Below, piece after piece: positions 26,582 to 38,597 of a stretch of DNA of 64,000 nucleotides. The number at the start of each line of letters is the position of its first letter. Position 1 is the stretch's first letter. Made by a program: the position numbers and the translations under genes. The notes under the pieces are model-generated. The model made no database searches, was not told the DNA's origin, and worked only from the letters and a program-made list of their open reading frames with translations. The stretch covers positions 44,582-108,581 of the forward strand of contig JBBEBQ010000014.1 in assembly GCA_040882285.1 (NCBI GenBank). Direction: 5' to 3'. The DNA comes from Gemmatimonadaceae bacterium (lineage in GTDB: Bacteria > Gemmatimonadota > Gemmatimonadetes > Gemmatimonadales > Gemmatimonadaceae).

Positions 26582-27237
26582 CGGCTCGACGCCGCGCCCA
26601 CCGCCGCGTTCATGGCCGACTCGAGGCGCGGCGTATCCGCAGCGGCGGCGCGCGCGTCGTCCGGCAGGCGCACCGGCGCGCCGTAAGCGATGGTCACCCT
26701 GGCGAACGGTCGCGGAATCATGAACCGGTCCCAGCTGTTCAGCCGCCACGCGCGATCCGCGTGCGCGGCCAGTGGAAGTATCAGCGCGCCCGCCTTGCTC
26801 GCGGCCACGGCGGCGCCGGGAGCATAGCTGCAGGCCGGGCCGCGCGGACCGTCCGGGGTCATCCCGACCTGCTTCCCTTCCTCCAGCGCGCGCACGAGCC
26901 CGAGCAGCGCGCCCGCGGCGCCCCGCGTGGACGAGCCGCGAATCGTGCCGTACCCCACCGATTGCGCGAAGCGCGCGATCAGCTCGCCGTCCCTGTGCTC
27001 GCTCACCAGGATGGAGATCCCCTGATCGCGGTGGTGCCAGAGCAGCGGCAGCAGCTGGCCGTGCCAGATGGAGTAGATGAACGGCTCGCCGCCCGCGCGG
27101 AGCTTTTCCAGCTGCCCCGCGTTGCGCACGCGGTACCGCCACGTCGAGGCCAGAAGCCGGATCAGCGAGCCGCCGAGCGTCACGGCGACACGGTCCGACA
27201 GACGAAGCGCTTTCCAGTTGGAGTCGTCGTCGCTCAC
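26578..27237 (-). CDS. DUF374 lysophospholipid acyltransferase-like protein
   Basis: The 219-residue product has the DUF374 pattern: FIYSIWHGQLLPLLWHHRDQGISILVSEHRDGELIA (HX4D-like site), then GSSTRGAAGALLGLVRAL, GMTPDGPRGPACSYAPGAAVAASKAGALILPL. It is placed between lpxB and lpxK, where a late acyltransferase of lipid A would act, although the acyl donor and acceptor are not shown. The GTG start overlaps the lpxB stop (GTGA). Confidence 0.85.
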   Translation of the reverse strand: MSDDDSNWKALRLSDRVAVTLGGSLIRLLASTWRYRVRNAGQLEKLRAGGEPFIYSIWHGQLLPLLWHHRDQGISILVSEHRDGELIARFAQSVGYGTIRGSSTRGAAGALLGLVRALEEGKQVGMTPDGPRGPACSYAPGAAVAASKAGALILPLAAHADRAWRLNSWDRFMIPRPFARVTIAYGAPVRLPDDARAAAADTPRLESAMNAAVGAASSR

Positions 27238-28343
27238 GCGACGAGCTCGCTCGCCATCCGCGCCACCCGCGCGGACGCGCCCGGAGTGCCCAACTTTGCG
27301 CGCACCTCCGCGAGATCCTCGATCGTGCGCCGGCGCAGCGCCTCGTCCGTCAGCAGCGAGTCCAGCGACGCCGCGACGACTTCCGGATCGAGCGCGTCCT
27401 GCACGAACTCCGGCGCGACCTCGCGCCCCGCGACGATGTTCACGAGCCCGATATGACTGATCTTCACCATCCGGCGTGCGATCGCGTACGACAGCTTCCC
27501 GACGCGGTACGCAACCACCATCGGGCAGCCCGCGATCGCCGCTTCCAGAGTGGTCGTGCCGCTCTTGCACAGCGCCACGTCGGCCGCGCTGAACATCGTG
27601 AGCGCGGGCGCAGCCACGACCGGATACGGCATGTTCGAGTACCCGTGCTCGGTCGCGGGCGCGGCGCTTATGATGACCTGGAGATCGGGGTGCCGCTTCT
27701 GCAGGGCGCGCGCGGTCTTCACGAACGGCTCGATGTGCCGGATGATCTCCTGCACGCGGCTTCCCGGATACAGCACCAGCACCCTGGCGTCGTCGTCGAT
27801 GCCCAGCACCGACCTCGCCGCTTCGCGCGACGGCAGCCGCTCCCATCCGTCCAGCAGCGGGTGTCCCACGAAGTGCGCGTCGATTCCGTAGCCGCGCAGC
27901 AGCTGCTCCTCGAAGGGCAGGATCACCGCCGCGCGCGTGACTATGCGCGCCAGCTTGGGCAGCCGCTTCGCGCCCCACGCCCACACCTGCGGCGTCACGT
28001 AGTACAGCACCGGTACGCCCGCCGCCTTCGCGCTCTCCGCGAGCCGCATGTTGAAGCCGGGATAATCGATCAGCACCAGCAGGCTGATCTCGCCGCTGCG
28101 CAGCCGCTCGCGCACCCGCCTGAGCAGCGCGTAGTGCCGCGGGATGTGCCGGATGACCTCGGTGAGCCCCATCACGGCGAGCTGGTCGTAGGACTCCAGC
28201 AGCTCCACACCCGCCGCCGCGAGCCGCGGCCCGCCGATGCCGGCGAGCTTCAGCTCGGGACGGATCTTGCGCAGCTCCTCCGCCACGCCGGACGCGTGCA
28301 GGTCACCCGAGGCCTCGCCGGCCACGAAGAAGACTTCAGCCAA
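27234..28343 (-). CDS. lpxB: Lipid-A-disaccharide synthase
   Basis: The 369-residue product condenses UDP-diacylglucosamine with lipid X. The N-terminus FFVAGEASGDLHASGVAEELR and GIGGPRLAAAGVELL are diagnostic. YYVTPQVWAWGAKRLPKLAR, FVGHPLLDGW, LYPGSRVQEIIRH and KSGTTTLEAAIAGCPMVVAYRVG complete the GT-B site. It overlaps the Gfo/Idh gene upstream by eight bases. Confidence 0.96.
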   Translation of the reverse strand: MAEVFFVAGEASGDLHASGVAEELRKIRPELKLAGIGGPRLAAAGVELLESYDQLAVMGLTEVIRHIPRHYALLRRVRERLRSGEISLLVLIDYPGFNMRLAESAKAAGVPVLYYVTPQVWAWGAKRLPKLARIVTRAAVILPFEEQLLRGYGIDAHFVGHPLLDGWERLPSREAARSVLGIDDDARVLVLYPGSRVQEIIRHIEPFVKTARALQKRHPDLQVIISAAPATEHGYSNMPYPVVAAPALTMFSAADVALCKSGTTTLEAAIAGCPMVVAYRVGKLSYAIARRMVKISHIGLVNIVAGREVAPEFVQDALDPEVVAASLDSLLTDEALRRRTIEDLAEVRAKLGTPGASARVARMASELVA

Positions 28344-29352
28344 GCGTGGCCGTCTCCGGGCGGGAGCGACCGAGTCCGCCCTCCACGGATCCCGTGAGCT
28401 GCGGCAGCGTACGTTCGATCTCGCGCACGATCTTCAACGCGACGTCGAGTGCGCGGCGCCCGTCCTCTCCCGTCACAACCGGGGGCGCCTCTCCGGTCAG
28501 CGCCCGCGCAAAGCTCTCGAACTCGAGTCTGAGCGGCTCCCCCTCGGGAGCGGTCAGCCCGACGCGCTCGACGAACTGGGAGAAGTCCAGCGGACCCGCC
28601 GCCAGCTTCTCGAGCGGAAGATTCTTGTTGAGCCTGAAGAATTCGCCGTTCCCCGCGGCCAGGTCGAGCGACAGGTAGCCGGTCTTCTGGAAGATCCGGA
28701 TCTTCCGCACGCGCTCGCGCGAGATCCGGCTCGCCGTGATGTTGGCGACCGCTCCCGACGCGAACGTGATGCGCGCGTTGGCGATGTCCACCGTAGGCGT
28801 GAGGACGGGCACGCCGACCGCCGCGATCGACTGCGCCTCGCCGACGGCGAGCGTCAGGATCAGGTCGATGTCGTGGATCATGAGATCCAGCACGACCGCG
28901 ACGTCCGACCCGCGCGGATTGAACGGCGCCAGCCGCTCGCTCTGGATGAATCGCGGCTCCTCTATGTGCGGCAGCGCGGCGCGAATGGCCGCGTTGAATC
29001 GCTCGACGTGTCCGATCTGCACGACGACGCCGTTCTTCCGCGCCATGGCCAGGAGCTCGTCCGCCTCGGCCACGGTCGTCGTGATCGGCTTCTCGATCAG
29101 CACGTGCTTGCCCAGGGCGATCACCCTGCCGGCGACGTCGAAGTGCGCCGGCGTCGGCACGGCGATCGTCACGGCGTCGACCTGCGCCAGCAGCGCGTCG
29201 AGCGAGTCGTGCGCCGTGATGCCGAGCTCCGCCGCGACGGCGGCCGAGCGCTCGGCGCGGGAATCGAAGCAGCCGCCGAACCGCACAGCCGGGAGATCGC
29301 GCAGGATCCGCGCATGATGGAAGCCCAGGCCGCCCACGCCCACGACACCCAC
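28336..29352 (-). CDS. Gfo/Idh/MocA oxidoreductase between lpxA and lpxB
   Basis: The 338-residue product has an N-terminal NAD(P) fold ([16 protein letters not shown]; then [11 protein letters not shown] and [10 protein letters not shown]) and the catalytic region [15 protein letters not shown]. The only usable start is the GTG at 29352. Position suggests a lipid A role: in Acidithiobacillus, GnnA of the same family lies between lpxA and lpxB and oxidises UDP-GlcNAc at C3 so that GnnB can aminate it. No GnnB aminotransferase is present here. A UDP-GlcNAc-related oxidation is therefore an inference from position. Confidence 0.8.
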   Translation of the reverse strand: MGVVGVGGLGFHHARILRDLPAVRFGGCFDSRAERSAAVAAELGITAHDSLDALLAQVDAVTIAVPTPAHFDVAGRVIALGKHVLIEKPITTTVAEADELLAMARKNGVVVQIGHVERFNAAIRAALPHIEEPRFIQSERLAPFNPRGSDVAVVLDLMIHDIDLILTLAVGEAQSIAAVGVPVLTPTVDIANARITFASGAVANITASRISRERVRKIRIFQKTGYLSLDLAAGNGEFFRLNKNLPLEKLAAGPLDFSQFVERVGLTAPEGEPLRLEFESFARALTGEAPPVVTGEDGRRALDVALKIVREIERTLPQLTGSVEGGLGRSRPETATLG

Positions 29353-29378
29353 GCGCGGCGCGCGCCCGCCGCCCCCGG

Positions 29379-30152
29379 TCAGACTACGACTCCGCGACCG
29401 CTCGCCTCCAGGAACCGCATGAGCTCCTTCACCTCGGGACGCTGCTCCAGATCCGCCTCCGCCCGCTCGAGCGCCTGCGTGATGTTGAGGTCGGAGTTGA
29501 AGAACAGGCGGTACGCCCGCTTCAACTCGCGCAGCGTCGGTTCGTCAAAGCCCGCGCGCTGCAAGCCGACGGTGTTCAAGCCGTACAGCTTGACCGGATT
29601 GCCGACCGCCTTGAGAAACGGCGGAATGTCCTTCGACACGCGGGAGCAGCCCCCGACGAAAGCGTGGCGGCCGATCCGCACGAACTGATGCACGGCGCTC
29701 AACCCCGACAGGATCGCGCGATCGTCGATGCGGACGTGTCCCGCCAGCTGCACGCCGTTGGCCAGGATCACGCCGTCGCCGAGATGACAGTCGTGCGCGA
29801 GATGGACGTACGACATGATGAAGCAGCTACGGCCGACAGTGGTCTTGAACGACTCGGACGTGCCGCGGTTGATCGTGCTGTACTCGCGGATCACCGTTCC
29901 CTCGCCGATCTCCACCGTGGTCTCCTCGCCCTGGAACTTGAGATCCTGCGGGTCTCCGCCGAGCACCGCGCCGATCCCGACGCGGACGTTCCGGTCCAAC
30001 CGGACGTTCCGATCCAGCGTCGCCCGCGGCGCGATGACGCAACCTTCCGCCACCTCGCAGCCGGGCCCGATCATCGCGAACGCGCCGACTTCCACTCCGC
30101 GGGCGAGCTTCGCGTCGTCGGAGACGATCGCGGTCGGATGAATGTTCTTCAC
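29379..30152 (-). CDS. lpxA: UDP-GlcNAc acyltransferase
   Basis: The 257-residue left-handed beta-helix protein has hexapeptide repeats ([19 protein letters not shown], and so on). The catalytic His is His120 in [33 protein letters not shown] leads into the C-terminal helices ([12 protein letters not shown]). It transfers a hydroxyacyl chain from ACP to UDP-GlcNAc, the first step of lipid A synthesis. The GTG start overlaps the TGA of the lpxC-fabZ gene (GTGA). Confidence 0.95.
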   Translation of the reverse strand: MKNIHPTAIVSDDAKLARGVEVGAFAMIGPGCEVAEGCVIAPRATLDRNVRLDRNVRVGIGAVLGGDPQDLKFQGEETTVEIGEGTVIREYSTINRGTSESFKTTVGRSCFIMSYVHLAHDCHLGDGVILANGVQLAGHVRIDDRAILSGLSAVHQFVRIGRHAFVGGCSRVSKDIPPFLKAVGNPVKLYGLNTVGLQRAGFDEPTLRELKRAYRLFFNSDLNITQALERAEADLEQRPEVKELMRFLEASGRGVVV

Positions 30153-31456
30153 CTGTCGCGGACCATAGCGGCCATGTCGGCTTCGACCACCACTTCGCCA
30201 TCCACGCGGCCGACCCCGTGCATCTTGCACACCGGCCCGCGAATCTGCGTGACCTCGACCTCGAAGACGACCTGGTCGCCGGGGTGGACGGGCTTCCTGA
30301 ACTTGACGTTGTCGAGCGACATGAAGTACACGACTTTCGACTCCGGTACTTCGACCGGGCCCATCAGCAGCATCCCGCCGACCTGCGCCATCGCTTCCAC
30401 GATCAGCACGCCGGGCATGATCGGATGCCCGGGGAAATGTCCCTGAAAGAAGGGCTCGTTGATCGTCACGTTCTTCACGCCGACGATCCGCTTCTCCTCT
30501 ATCTCGATTATCCGATCGACCAGCAGGAAGGGATACCGGTGCGGCAGCACCTTCATGATTTGCTCGATCGAATACCCGCGCTTCTCCTTGGTCGCCACTT
30601 TGCTCGCCCCCTTCGCCGCCGTTTTTGTCCCAGCCTTCACCATCTCCCGTACCAGCGTCACCGTCCCCCGGTGGCTCGGCCGCAGCGCCACGATCCGCGC
30701 CTGCACGCGCGTGCCCGCCAACGCCAGATCGCCCAGGATGTCGAGCGCCTTGTGCCGGACGAACTCGTCCTTCCACCGCAGCGTCGCGTTCACCGGCCCG
30801 GTCTCGTCCAGCACGACGGCATTGGCCGTGGACGCTCCCTTGATCAATCCCTTCGCGCGAAGCGAATCTACTTCGTGAACGAAGCCAAAGGTGCGGGCCG
30901 GGGCGAGCTCACGCTCGAAAACGGCCGCATCGACGTCATATACGCCGCTCTGGCGGCCGATCAACGGATGGTCGAACTCGATCGTCACGTCCAGCTTCAG
31001 CTTGTCCGCCGGATACGCCTCGTAGACTGAATCCCCGTCGATGATCCGCACCGGCTCGGACAGCGTCAGCACGTACGCTTCGGCCCCGTTCGACTTGACC
31101 CCGGCCGTCTTCAGCGCGCGAAAGAACGGCTCCGAGCTTCCGTCGAGGATCGGCGGCTCGGGGGCGTCGATGTCGATCGTGAGGTCGTCGATGCCGAGCG
31201 CGACCACGGCCGCCAGCACGTGTTCGACGGTGTGCACCGCCCTGTCGCCCACGAAGTCACCGAGGTGCGTGCGGCGCTCGGTCGAAGCGACCTCGCTCAG
31301 CGCCACACGAATCGACGGCTTGCCGGGAAGATCGACGCGCCGGAAGGATATTCCGCTTCCCGACTCCGCCGGAACGAACGTCAGCGTGCACTGCTCGCCG
31401 AGATGGAGTCCGACGCCGGAGACCGTCGCGACGCGCTCCGTGGTGCGGCGCGTCAT
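30149..31456 (-). CDS. lpxC-fabZ: LpxC-FabZ bifunctional fusion
   Basis: The product is 435 residues. Residues 1-275 are LpxC (UDP-acyl-GlcNAc deacetylase), with zinc ligands His79 (HTVEH), His235 and Asp239 ([10 protein letters not shown]). A Lys/Ala-rich linker (about 275-293) leads to FabZ (hydroxyacyl-ACP dehydratase) at about 294-435. Active-site His306 lies in [12 protein letters not shown] and Glu354 in the EAMAQ segment. The fusion couples lipid A commitment to fatty acid dehydration, two activities that compete for hydroxyacyl-ACP. Such fusions are known in Bacteroidetes and related groups. The ATG overlaps lpxD by four bases. Confidence 0.96.
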   Translation of the reverse strand: MTRRTTERVATVSGVGLHLGEQCTLTFVPAESGSGISFRRVDLPGKPSIRVALSEVASTERRTHLGDFVGDRAVHTVEHVLAAVVALGIDDLTIDIDAPEPPILDGSSEPFFRALKTAGVKSNGAEAYVLTLSEPVRIIDGDSVYEAYPADKLKLDVTIEFDHPLIGRQSGVYDVDAAVFERELAPARTFGFVHEVDSLRAKGLIKGASTANAVVLDETGPVNATLRWKDEFVRHKALDILGDLALAGTRVQARIVALRPSHRGTVTLVREMVKAGTKTAAKGASKVATKEKRGYSIEQIMKVLPHRYPFLLVDRIIEIEEKRIVGVKNVTINEPFFQGHFPGHPIMPGVLIVEAMAQVGGMLLMGPVEVPESKVVYFMSLDNVKFRKPVHPGDQVVFEVEVTQIRGPVCKMHGVGRVDGEVVVEADMAAMVRDR

Positions 31457-32535
31457 CGCTCGCCCTGCTGGTCGGCCAGACGCTCGAGCTTCTTGATGAT
31501 GGCCGCGAGCTTGAACAGCGCGCTCGACGCGCGCAGCGACTCGCGGTGCGGACGCGCGGGATACCCGGACCAGGTTTCTCCCGCCGGGATGTCGCTGATG
31601 ACTCCGGCTCGCGCCGCGACTCGCGCTCCGGCCCCGATGGTCAGATGCCCGGCTGAGCCCGACTGTCCGCCCATCACCGCCCCGTCCTCGAGATGCACCG
31701 AGCCCGAGATGCCGGCCTGCGCCACGATCAGGCACAGCTTGCCGATGCGGACGTTGTGGCCGATCTGCACGAGGTTGTCGATCTTCGTCCCCGCGCCGAT
31801 CACGGTGTCGTCCACGCTGCCGCGGTCGATCGTCGTATTCGCGCCGACGTCCACGTCGTTCTCGAGCACGCACCGCCCGACGTGCGGTATCGCCTGGTGC
31901 GCGCCGTCCCGGAAGACGTAGCCGAATCCGTCGCTGCCGACGCGCGCGCCCGCCTGGATCTTGACGCGCTCGCCAAGCTCGCTGCCGGAATAGACGGTGG
32001 AATGCGCGTACAGCACCGAGTCCCTGCCGATCCGCGCGCCGTCGCCGACCACCGCATGCGGCCCGATCCACACTCCATCTCCGATGACGGCTCCCGCGCC
32101 GACGACGACGTACTCCTCGATCGAGACTCCGGCGCCGATCCGCGCGCCGCGCCCGATCCGGGCCGTGGGATGCACTCCCGGAATGCGCTTCGGCGCGGCG
32201 TACAGCCGCGGAAGGAGCGTGAGCACGGCGTCGTGCGGCTTGTCCACGACGATCGTGGCGCGCGCTGCCGTCGGCGTCCCGGCCAGCTCCCGGCTGACGA
32301 GGAGCACTCCGGCGCGGGTCTGCTCGGCGGCGCGCGCGTAGCGCGGCGCGGCGAGAAAGCTCACGTCGCTGGGGGAGGCCCGGTCGAGCGGAGCCATGCC
32401 GGAGATCGTGGCCGTTGCGTCGCCGTGCAGCTCCCCGCCAACGAGCTCTGAAACGGCTTCAGCGGTGATGGTGCGAACACCATCACCGCTGACTGACGAA
32501 GCGCTATCGGTGGAGGATGGCGCCGCTCGCGCCAT
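31453..32535 (-). CDS. lpxD: UDP-3-O-acylglucosamine N-acyltransferase
   Basis: The 360-residue product has an N-terminal uridine-binding domain ([24 protein letters not shown]) and a long hexapeptide-repeat helix with the catalytic motif [12 protein letters not shown] (His). It transfers the second hydroxyacyl chain, to the 2-amino group. The C-terminal helix ends [13 protein letters not shown]. The start meets the ompH stop with one shared base. Confidence 0.94.
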   Translation of the reverse strand: MARAAPSSTDSASSVSGDGVRTITAEAVSELVGGELHGDATATISGMAPLDRASPSDVSFLAAPRYARAAEQTRAGVLLVSRELAGTPTAARATIVVDKPHDAVLTLLPRLYAAPKRIPGVHPTARIGRGARIGAGVSIEEYVVVGAGAVIGDGVWIGPHAVVGDGARIGRDSVLYAHSTVYSGSELGERVKIQAGARVGSDGFGYVFRDGAHQAIPHVGRCVLENDVDVGANTTIDRGSVDDTVIGAGTKIDNLVQIGHNVRIGKLCLIVAQAGISGSVHLEDGAVMGGQSGSAGHLTIGAGARVAARAGVISDIPAGETWSGYPARPHRESLRASSALFKLAAIIKKLERLADQQGER

Positions 32536-33146
32536 TACTGTCTCGGTCGGGTCACTCCGGCCGGCTGCGGCGTGGTCGCGGGCAGCGTCGTTGCCGGCGT
32601 GGCCGGGGGCGGCGGTCCGAGCGCCACGAGGCGCGCGATCACGCGGTCCGTGAGATTGAGCGAAGTGTCCGCGGCGACGATCGCCTGCCCGGCGGACGAC
32701 ACGTCGAAGATGAACGCGTAGCCCTCCGCGCGGCGGACCTCGTCGAGCACGCGGTTGAGCTGGTCCATGATAGGGCGCACGAGCTCGGCCTGCCGCTGCT
32801 GCATCTGCTGATTCAGCTGCGTGGCGCGCTGCTGAAACGCCTCTTCGGTAGCCTCTAGAGCCTGCGTGCGCTGCTGCCGCACCGCCGGCGTCATCGTCGC
32901 CTGCTCGCGCTGGAATGCCTCGCTCATGACGCGCAGCGAGTCGTCCATCCGCTGGATCTGCTGGCGGAACGAGCCGACCTCGCTCTCGAACTGGCGCTCG
33001 GCGGCTTCACGGCCGGGAGCGGTCGCGAGAATCTGCTGCGCGTTTATGTAGCCCAGCTTGGGTGGCGCTTGGGCGGATGCCGGCGTCGCGCCCGCTGCTA
33101 CGAGCAGCACGGCGACCACGGCAAGGCGGGAAATGATCTTCATCAA
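32535..33146 (-). CDS. OmpH/Skp-family periplasmic chaperone
   Basis: The 203-residue product begins with a signal peptide (MMKIISRLAVVAVLLVAAGATPASAQA). The Skp core is LGYINAQQILATAPG, then a long coiled coil of Gln/Arg-rich helices (RQQIQRMDDSLR to QQRQAELVRP), ending VLDEVRRAEGYAFIFDVS. It holds unfolded outer-membrane proteins in the periplasm. The location directly after bamA is classical. A Pro/Thr-rich tail (PPPATPATTLPATTPQPAG) extends past the usual end. Confidence 0.9.
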   Translation of the reverse strand: MMKIISRLAVVAVLLVAAGATPASAQAPPKLGYINAQQILATAPGREAAERQFESEVGSFRQQIQRMDDSLRVMSEAFQREQATMTPAVRQQRTQALEATEEAFQQRATQLNQQMQQRQAELVRPIMDQLNRVLDEVRRAEGYAFIFDVSSAGQAIVAADTSLNLTDRVIARLVALGPPPPATPATTLPATTPQPAGVTRPRQ

Positions 33147-33162
33147 GACTCCAAAAGGGTAA

Positions 33163-35595
33163 TTAGAAAAGTTGTCCCAGCTTGAAATGCAGCTTCCAAC
33201 CCGGCGCGCGCCGGCCGAGCAGATCTATCTTGTCGAGTCCATACCCCAGGTCGAGCCCCAGAGGTCCGAGCGGGCTCAGCGTCGCGGCGCCGAAGCCCAC
33301 GCTCCGGAACAGCCGCGTCGGATTGAACTCGCGGGGCCGGTCCCAGACGTTGCCGCCTTCGGCGAACGCATGTACGTACAGCGCCGACGACAGCCTCAGC
33401 CCGAGCTCGGCCGTGGCAGTAAAGTACGCGTTTCCGAAGGATTCGCGACGGGCCGAGCTCGTCTCGGCCGTGGGGTCATACCCGCCGGGGGTGATCGAGA
33501 ACTCGTCGTACCCGCGCAGCTGCTCGCCGTACTGCGTGCCGCCGAGCGCGAAAGACTGGGAGTAGAAGAACGGCCCCGGGTTGCCGAAGAGCACGCCACC
33601 CTTGGCGCTCAGCCCGGTCACCAGCTGCATCGGCTGGCCGCCGAAGATCTGGTTGCCGAACGCCGCCAGCGGCGCGTACGACCGCAGCTCGGCCGTATAC
33701 CGCTGGAAGTTCGACGTTCCGCCGAGGGGGCCGCCGTTGAACTGCGCGGCGATCGTCTGCAGCGCGCCGTCCACCGGGAACGGTAGTCCGATCCGCGTGT
33801 CGTGCGTACCCGTCAGGCCCAGCGTGGATCGAAAGCAGCTCCTGCAGTCCCGGGCCAGCTGGCCGAGGAGCGTGGAGTTCTCCTCGGAGTAGCGCACCGA
33901 CTCGCCGCCGTACGACACGAACAGCCGCGTGTAGTACGACCACGGCACGGGAAAGCCGAATTGCAGCTGTCCGCCCGTGCGCGTGCTCTGGCCGAGATCG
34001 GCGATGCGGAAGCGCGAGCGCGTGTGGTACGCGGTGACGCTGCCCGAGATGCGCGACTGGCGGATGTTCGGGTCGGTGTACGTTCCGTTGAAGTCGTTGA
34101 TGTAGCGGCCGAACTGCCACTGCACTTCGACGCGCTTGCACTTGCCGAACAGGTTGGGCTGGTTCATCCCGACGAATCCGCCGAGCCCCGTGCCCTGCCC
34201 CATCGACGCGCCGAAGTTCAGGTTGCCGGTCCGCTTTTCCTTGACGTTGAACACGATGTCCACGTCGCCGGCGTCGCCCGCCGGCCTGGTCTCCGGCGCC
34301 GGCATCGGCTGCTCGAAGAAGTTCATGTTGGAGATGTTCTGGTAGCTGCGGATCAGCGCCTGGCGGTTGAACACCTGCCCCGGGATCAGCACGAGCTGCT
34401 CGCGGATGCAGGTCTCCCACGTGTAGTCGTTGCCGGTGATGTCGATGCGGTTCACGATCGCGGGGGAGTTCTCCTGGATCTCCCAACGCAGGTTCACCGT
34501 GCGCACCGAGTCCCCGCCGGGTACGCGCTCGACGATCGGGTTCACGCGGGCGTAGATGTAGCCCTCGTTCATGTACGCCTCTTGCAGCTTCTGCTCGGCC
34601 TCCTCCCACCTGTCGGCGTCGAACGTGTTGGGCGGATTCCGGTGGCTGCGGCGGATCAGACTCGTGGCCCGGCCGGCCAGCGTGGGCGACTGGTCCCCGA
34701 ACGGATAGAACTCCTTCACTGCCTCGGTGGGAAAGCGCCGGTTGCCGAGTACCTCGAACGAGCCGATCCGGTAGCGCGGACCTTCGCGGACCGCGATGTC
34801 GATCATCGCCTTGCCCAGCTCGCGGTCGACGATCATGGAATCGGACAGAATCTCGAAGTCGATGAAGCCGCGGCTGCCGTAGAGCTGCGGGATCCGCTCC
34901 GACAGATCCTGGGCGTACTCGATCTCGTCGAACTCGCCGGACCTGTAGAACAGGAATCCTTCGGGCTTCGTCTTCATCGCGCCCACGATGTCGCCGTCGG
35001 ACACCCGGCTGTTGCCGCTGATGCGCACGCCCGAGATCGCGAGCCGCCGCCCTTCGTCCACAACGAAGTTGAGCGCGAGCCGGCCATCGGGGGTCATCAC
35101 GGAGTCGACGCGGATCCTCGCGAGATAGAATCCTCTCGCCTCGTACAGCGAATCGGCCCGCTGGATCGACAGCGCGATTCTGCCCGGATCGGCCGGCACG
35201 CCGACGGGCTGCTCGAGCCGGTCGCGCACGTCCTTCCGGGAGACGCGGTCGACGCCGGTGAGCGTGAAGGCCGACACGAGCGGCCGCTCGCGCACGGTCA
35301 CGACCAACGTGGCGCGCGAGTTGTCGTCGAGCGAGCAGGTGACGTGCACGTCGTCGAACTGGCCCGAGGCGAACAGCAGCTCGATCGCGCGCTGGATGTC
35401 GCGGTAGCCGTACGTGTCGCCGACGCGCAGTCCCGAGGTCGCGAGGATCGTCGCGTCGGTGACGCGCGAGTTCCCGGTCACCGATATGGCCGCGGGCGTG
35501 GCGCAGGGTCCGGGGGCGCCCGATACGTCCTGGGCTATGGCTTCTCTGGCTCCCATCGCAAACAACGCGAGCAGAAGCAGTCTAAGTCGATGCAT
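33163..35595 (-). CDS. bamA: Outer-membrane assembly factor BamA
   Basis: The 810-residue product has a signal peptide (MHRLRLLLLALFAMGAREAIAQ) and POTRA repeats in the first half (ISVTGNSRVTDATIL, RPLVSAFTLTGV, LAISGVRISGNSRV, YRIGSFEVLGNRRFP, IVNRIDITGNDYTW). A C-terminal 16-strand barrel ends GWKLHFKLGQLF, with a terminal Phe. It inserts beta-barrel proteins into the outer membrane. The ATG at 35595 is chosen because it begins the signal peptide. A class II heptamer array and hairpin elements lie upstream. Confidence 0.95.
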   Translation of the reverse strand: MHRLRLLLLALFAMGAREAIAQDVSGAPGPCATPAAISVTGNSRVTDATILATSGLRVGDTYGYRDIQRAIELLFASGQFDDVHVTCSLDDNSRATLVVTVRERPLVSAFTLTGVDRVSRKDVRDRLEQPVGVPADPGRIALSIQRADSLYEARGFYLARIRVDSVMTPDGRLALNFVVDEGRRLAISGVRISGNSRVSDGDIVGAMKTKPEGFLFYRSGEFDEIEYAQDLSERIPQLYGSRGFIDFEILSDSMIVDRELGKAMIDIAVREGPRYRIGSFEVLGNRRFPTEAVKEFYPFGDQSPTLAGRATSLIRRSHRNPPNTFDADRWEEAEQKLQEAYMNEGYIYARVNPIVERVPGGDSVRTVNLRWEIQENSPAIVNRIDITGNDYTWETCIREQLVLIPGQVFNRQALIRSYQNISNMNFFEQPMPAPETRPAGDAGDVDIVFNVKEKRTGNLNFGASMGQGTGLGGFVGMNQPNLFGKCKRVEVQWQFGRYINDFNGTYTDPNIRQSRISGSVTAYHTRSRFRIADLGQSTRTGGQLQFGFPVPWSYYTRLFVSYGGESVRYSEENSTLLGQLARDCRSCFRSTLGLTGTHDTRIGLPFPVDGALQTIAAQFNGGPLGGTSNFQRYTAELRSYAPLAAFGNQIFGGQPMQLVTGLSAKGGVLFGNPGPFFYSQSFALGGTQYGEQLRGYDEFSITPGGYDPTAETSSARRESFGNAYFTATAELGLRLSSALYVHAFAEGGNVWDRPREFNPTRLFRSVGFGAATLSPLGPLGLDLGYGLDKIDLLGRRAPGWKLHFKLGQLF

Positions 35596-35609
35596 CCGTG
35601 AAATATAAG

Positions 35610-35649
35610 GGCTATTGGCTACTGGCTGTTGGCTCCCGGCCAACAGCCC
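35610..35649. repeat. Heptamer array 5 (class II, GGCTATT-like units)
   Basis: Five full units (GGCTATT, GGCTACT, GGCTGTT, GGCTCCC, GGCCAAC) and a partial AGCCC. It starts 15 bases upstream of the bamA ATG. The last units are complementary to the first, so a short hairpin is possible. Confidence 0.82.
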
Positions 35650-35768
35650 CGACGGCACCGTATTAGACACGCGCCAACCCCAAATCGGTCCCCCTCCTTT
35701 TCCGCCGTTTGCGGGCGCCTTTGTCCGATGTCGCGCCCGACGGCAGGGCGGGAGGCCTGGTCGCTCAC

Positions 35769-35857
35769 GACGAGGCGACCGGTGTCCCACTCCGCTCGCT
35801 ACGCGCGCACACTACGCGCGCTAAGACGCTCGCTCCGGGGACACCGGTCGCCTCGTC
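35769..35857. repeat. Hairpin element A with conserved 28-nt core
   Basis: A perfect 20-bp inverted repeat (35769-35788 with 35838-35857, GACGAGGCGACCGGTGTCCC) encloses a 48-nt loop. The loop contains a 28-nt core (35800-35827) that differs at only one base from the core of element C. The region 35596-36061 between bamA and clpC has no gene; it holds heptamer array 5 and elements A and B. Confidence 0.85.
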
Positions 35858-35898
35858 GCTTCTGGCATCTACCCGATGGCAGCGGGAGCGTGCGGCGC

Positions 35899-35966
35899 GG
35901 GGTGTCCTTCACAGCGCCGTCTTAGCGAGCGCAGTTTGCGAGCGTAGGCGCAGTGAAGGATACCCC
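35899..35966. repeat. Hairpin element B with conserved 28-nt core (inverted)
   Basis: Arms 35899-35918 and 35947-35966 pair at 18 of 20 positions (GGGGTGTCCTTCACAGCGCC with its partner). The 28-nt loop (35919-35946) is the same core as in A and C but in the opposite orientation, with three differences from C. The arms are unrelated in sequence to those of A. Confidence 0.85.
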
Positions 35967-36061
35967 TGCCCGCGCGCTCCCCGGACACCAAGACTGCCAA
36001 CGCAAACGCGCCCCGGATATTTCCCGGAGCGCGTCCTAGACGATGCTGTAAACCGTGCTAA

Positions 36062-38554
<2,493 letters not shown>

Positions 38555-38597
38555 CAGTCGATCCTCAGTCGCGGTACACCAGCGATCCGCGTAACCC

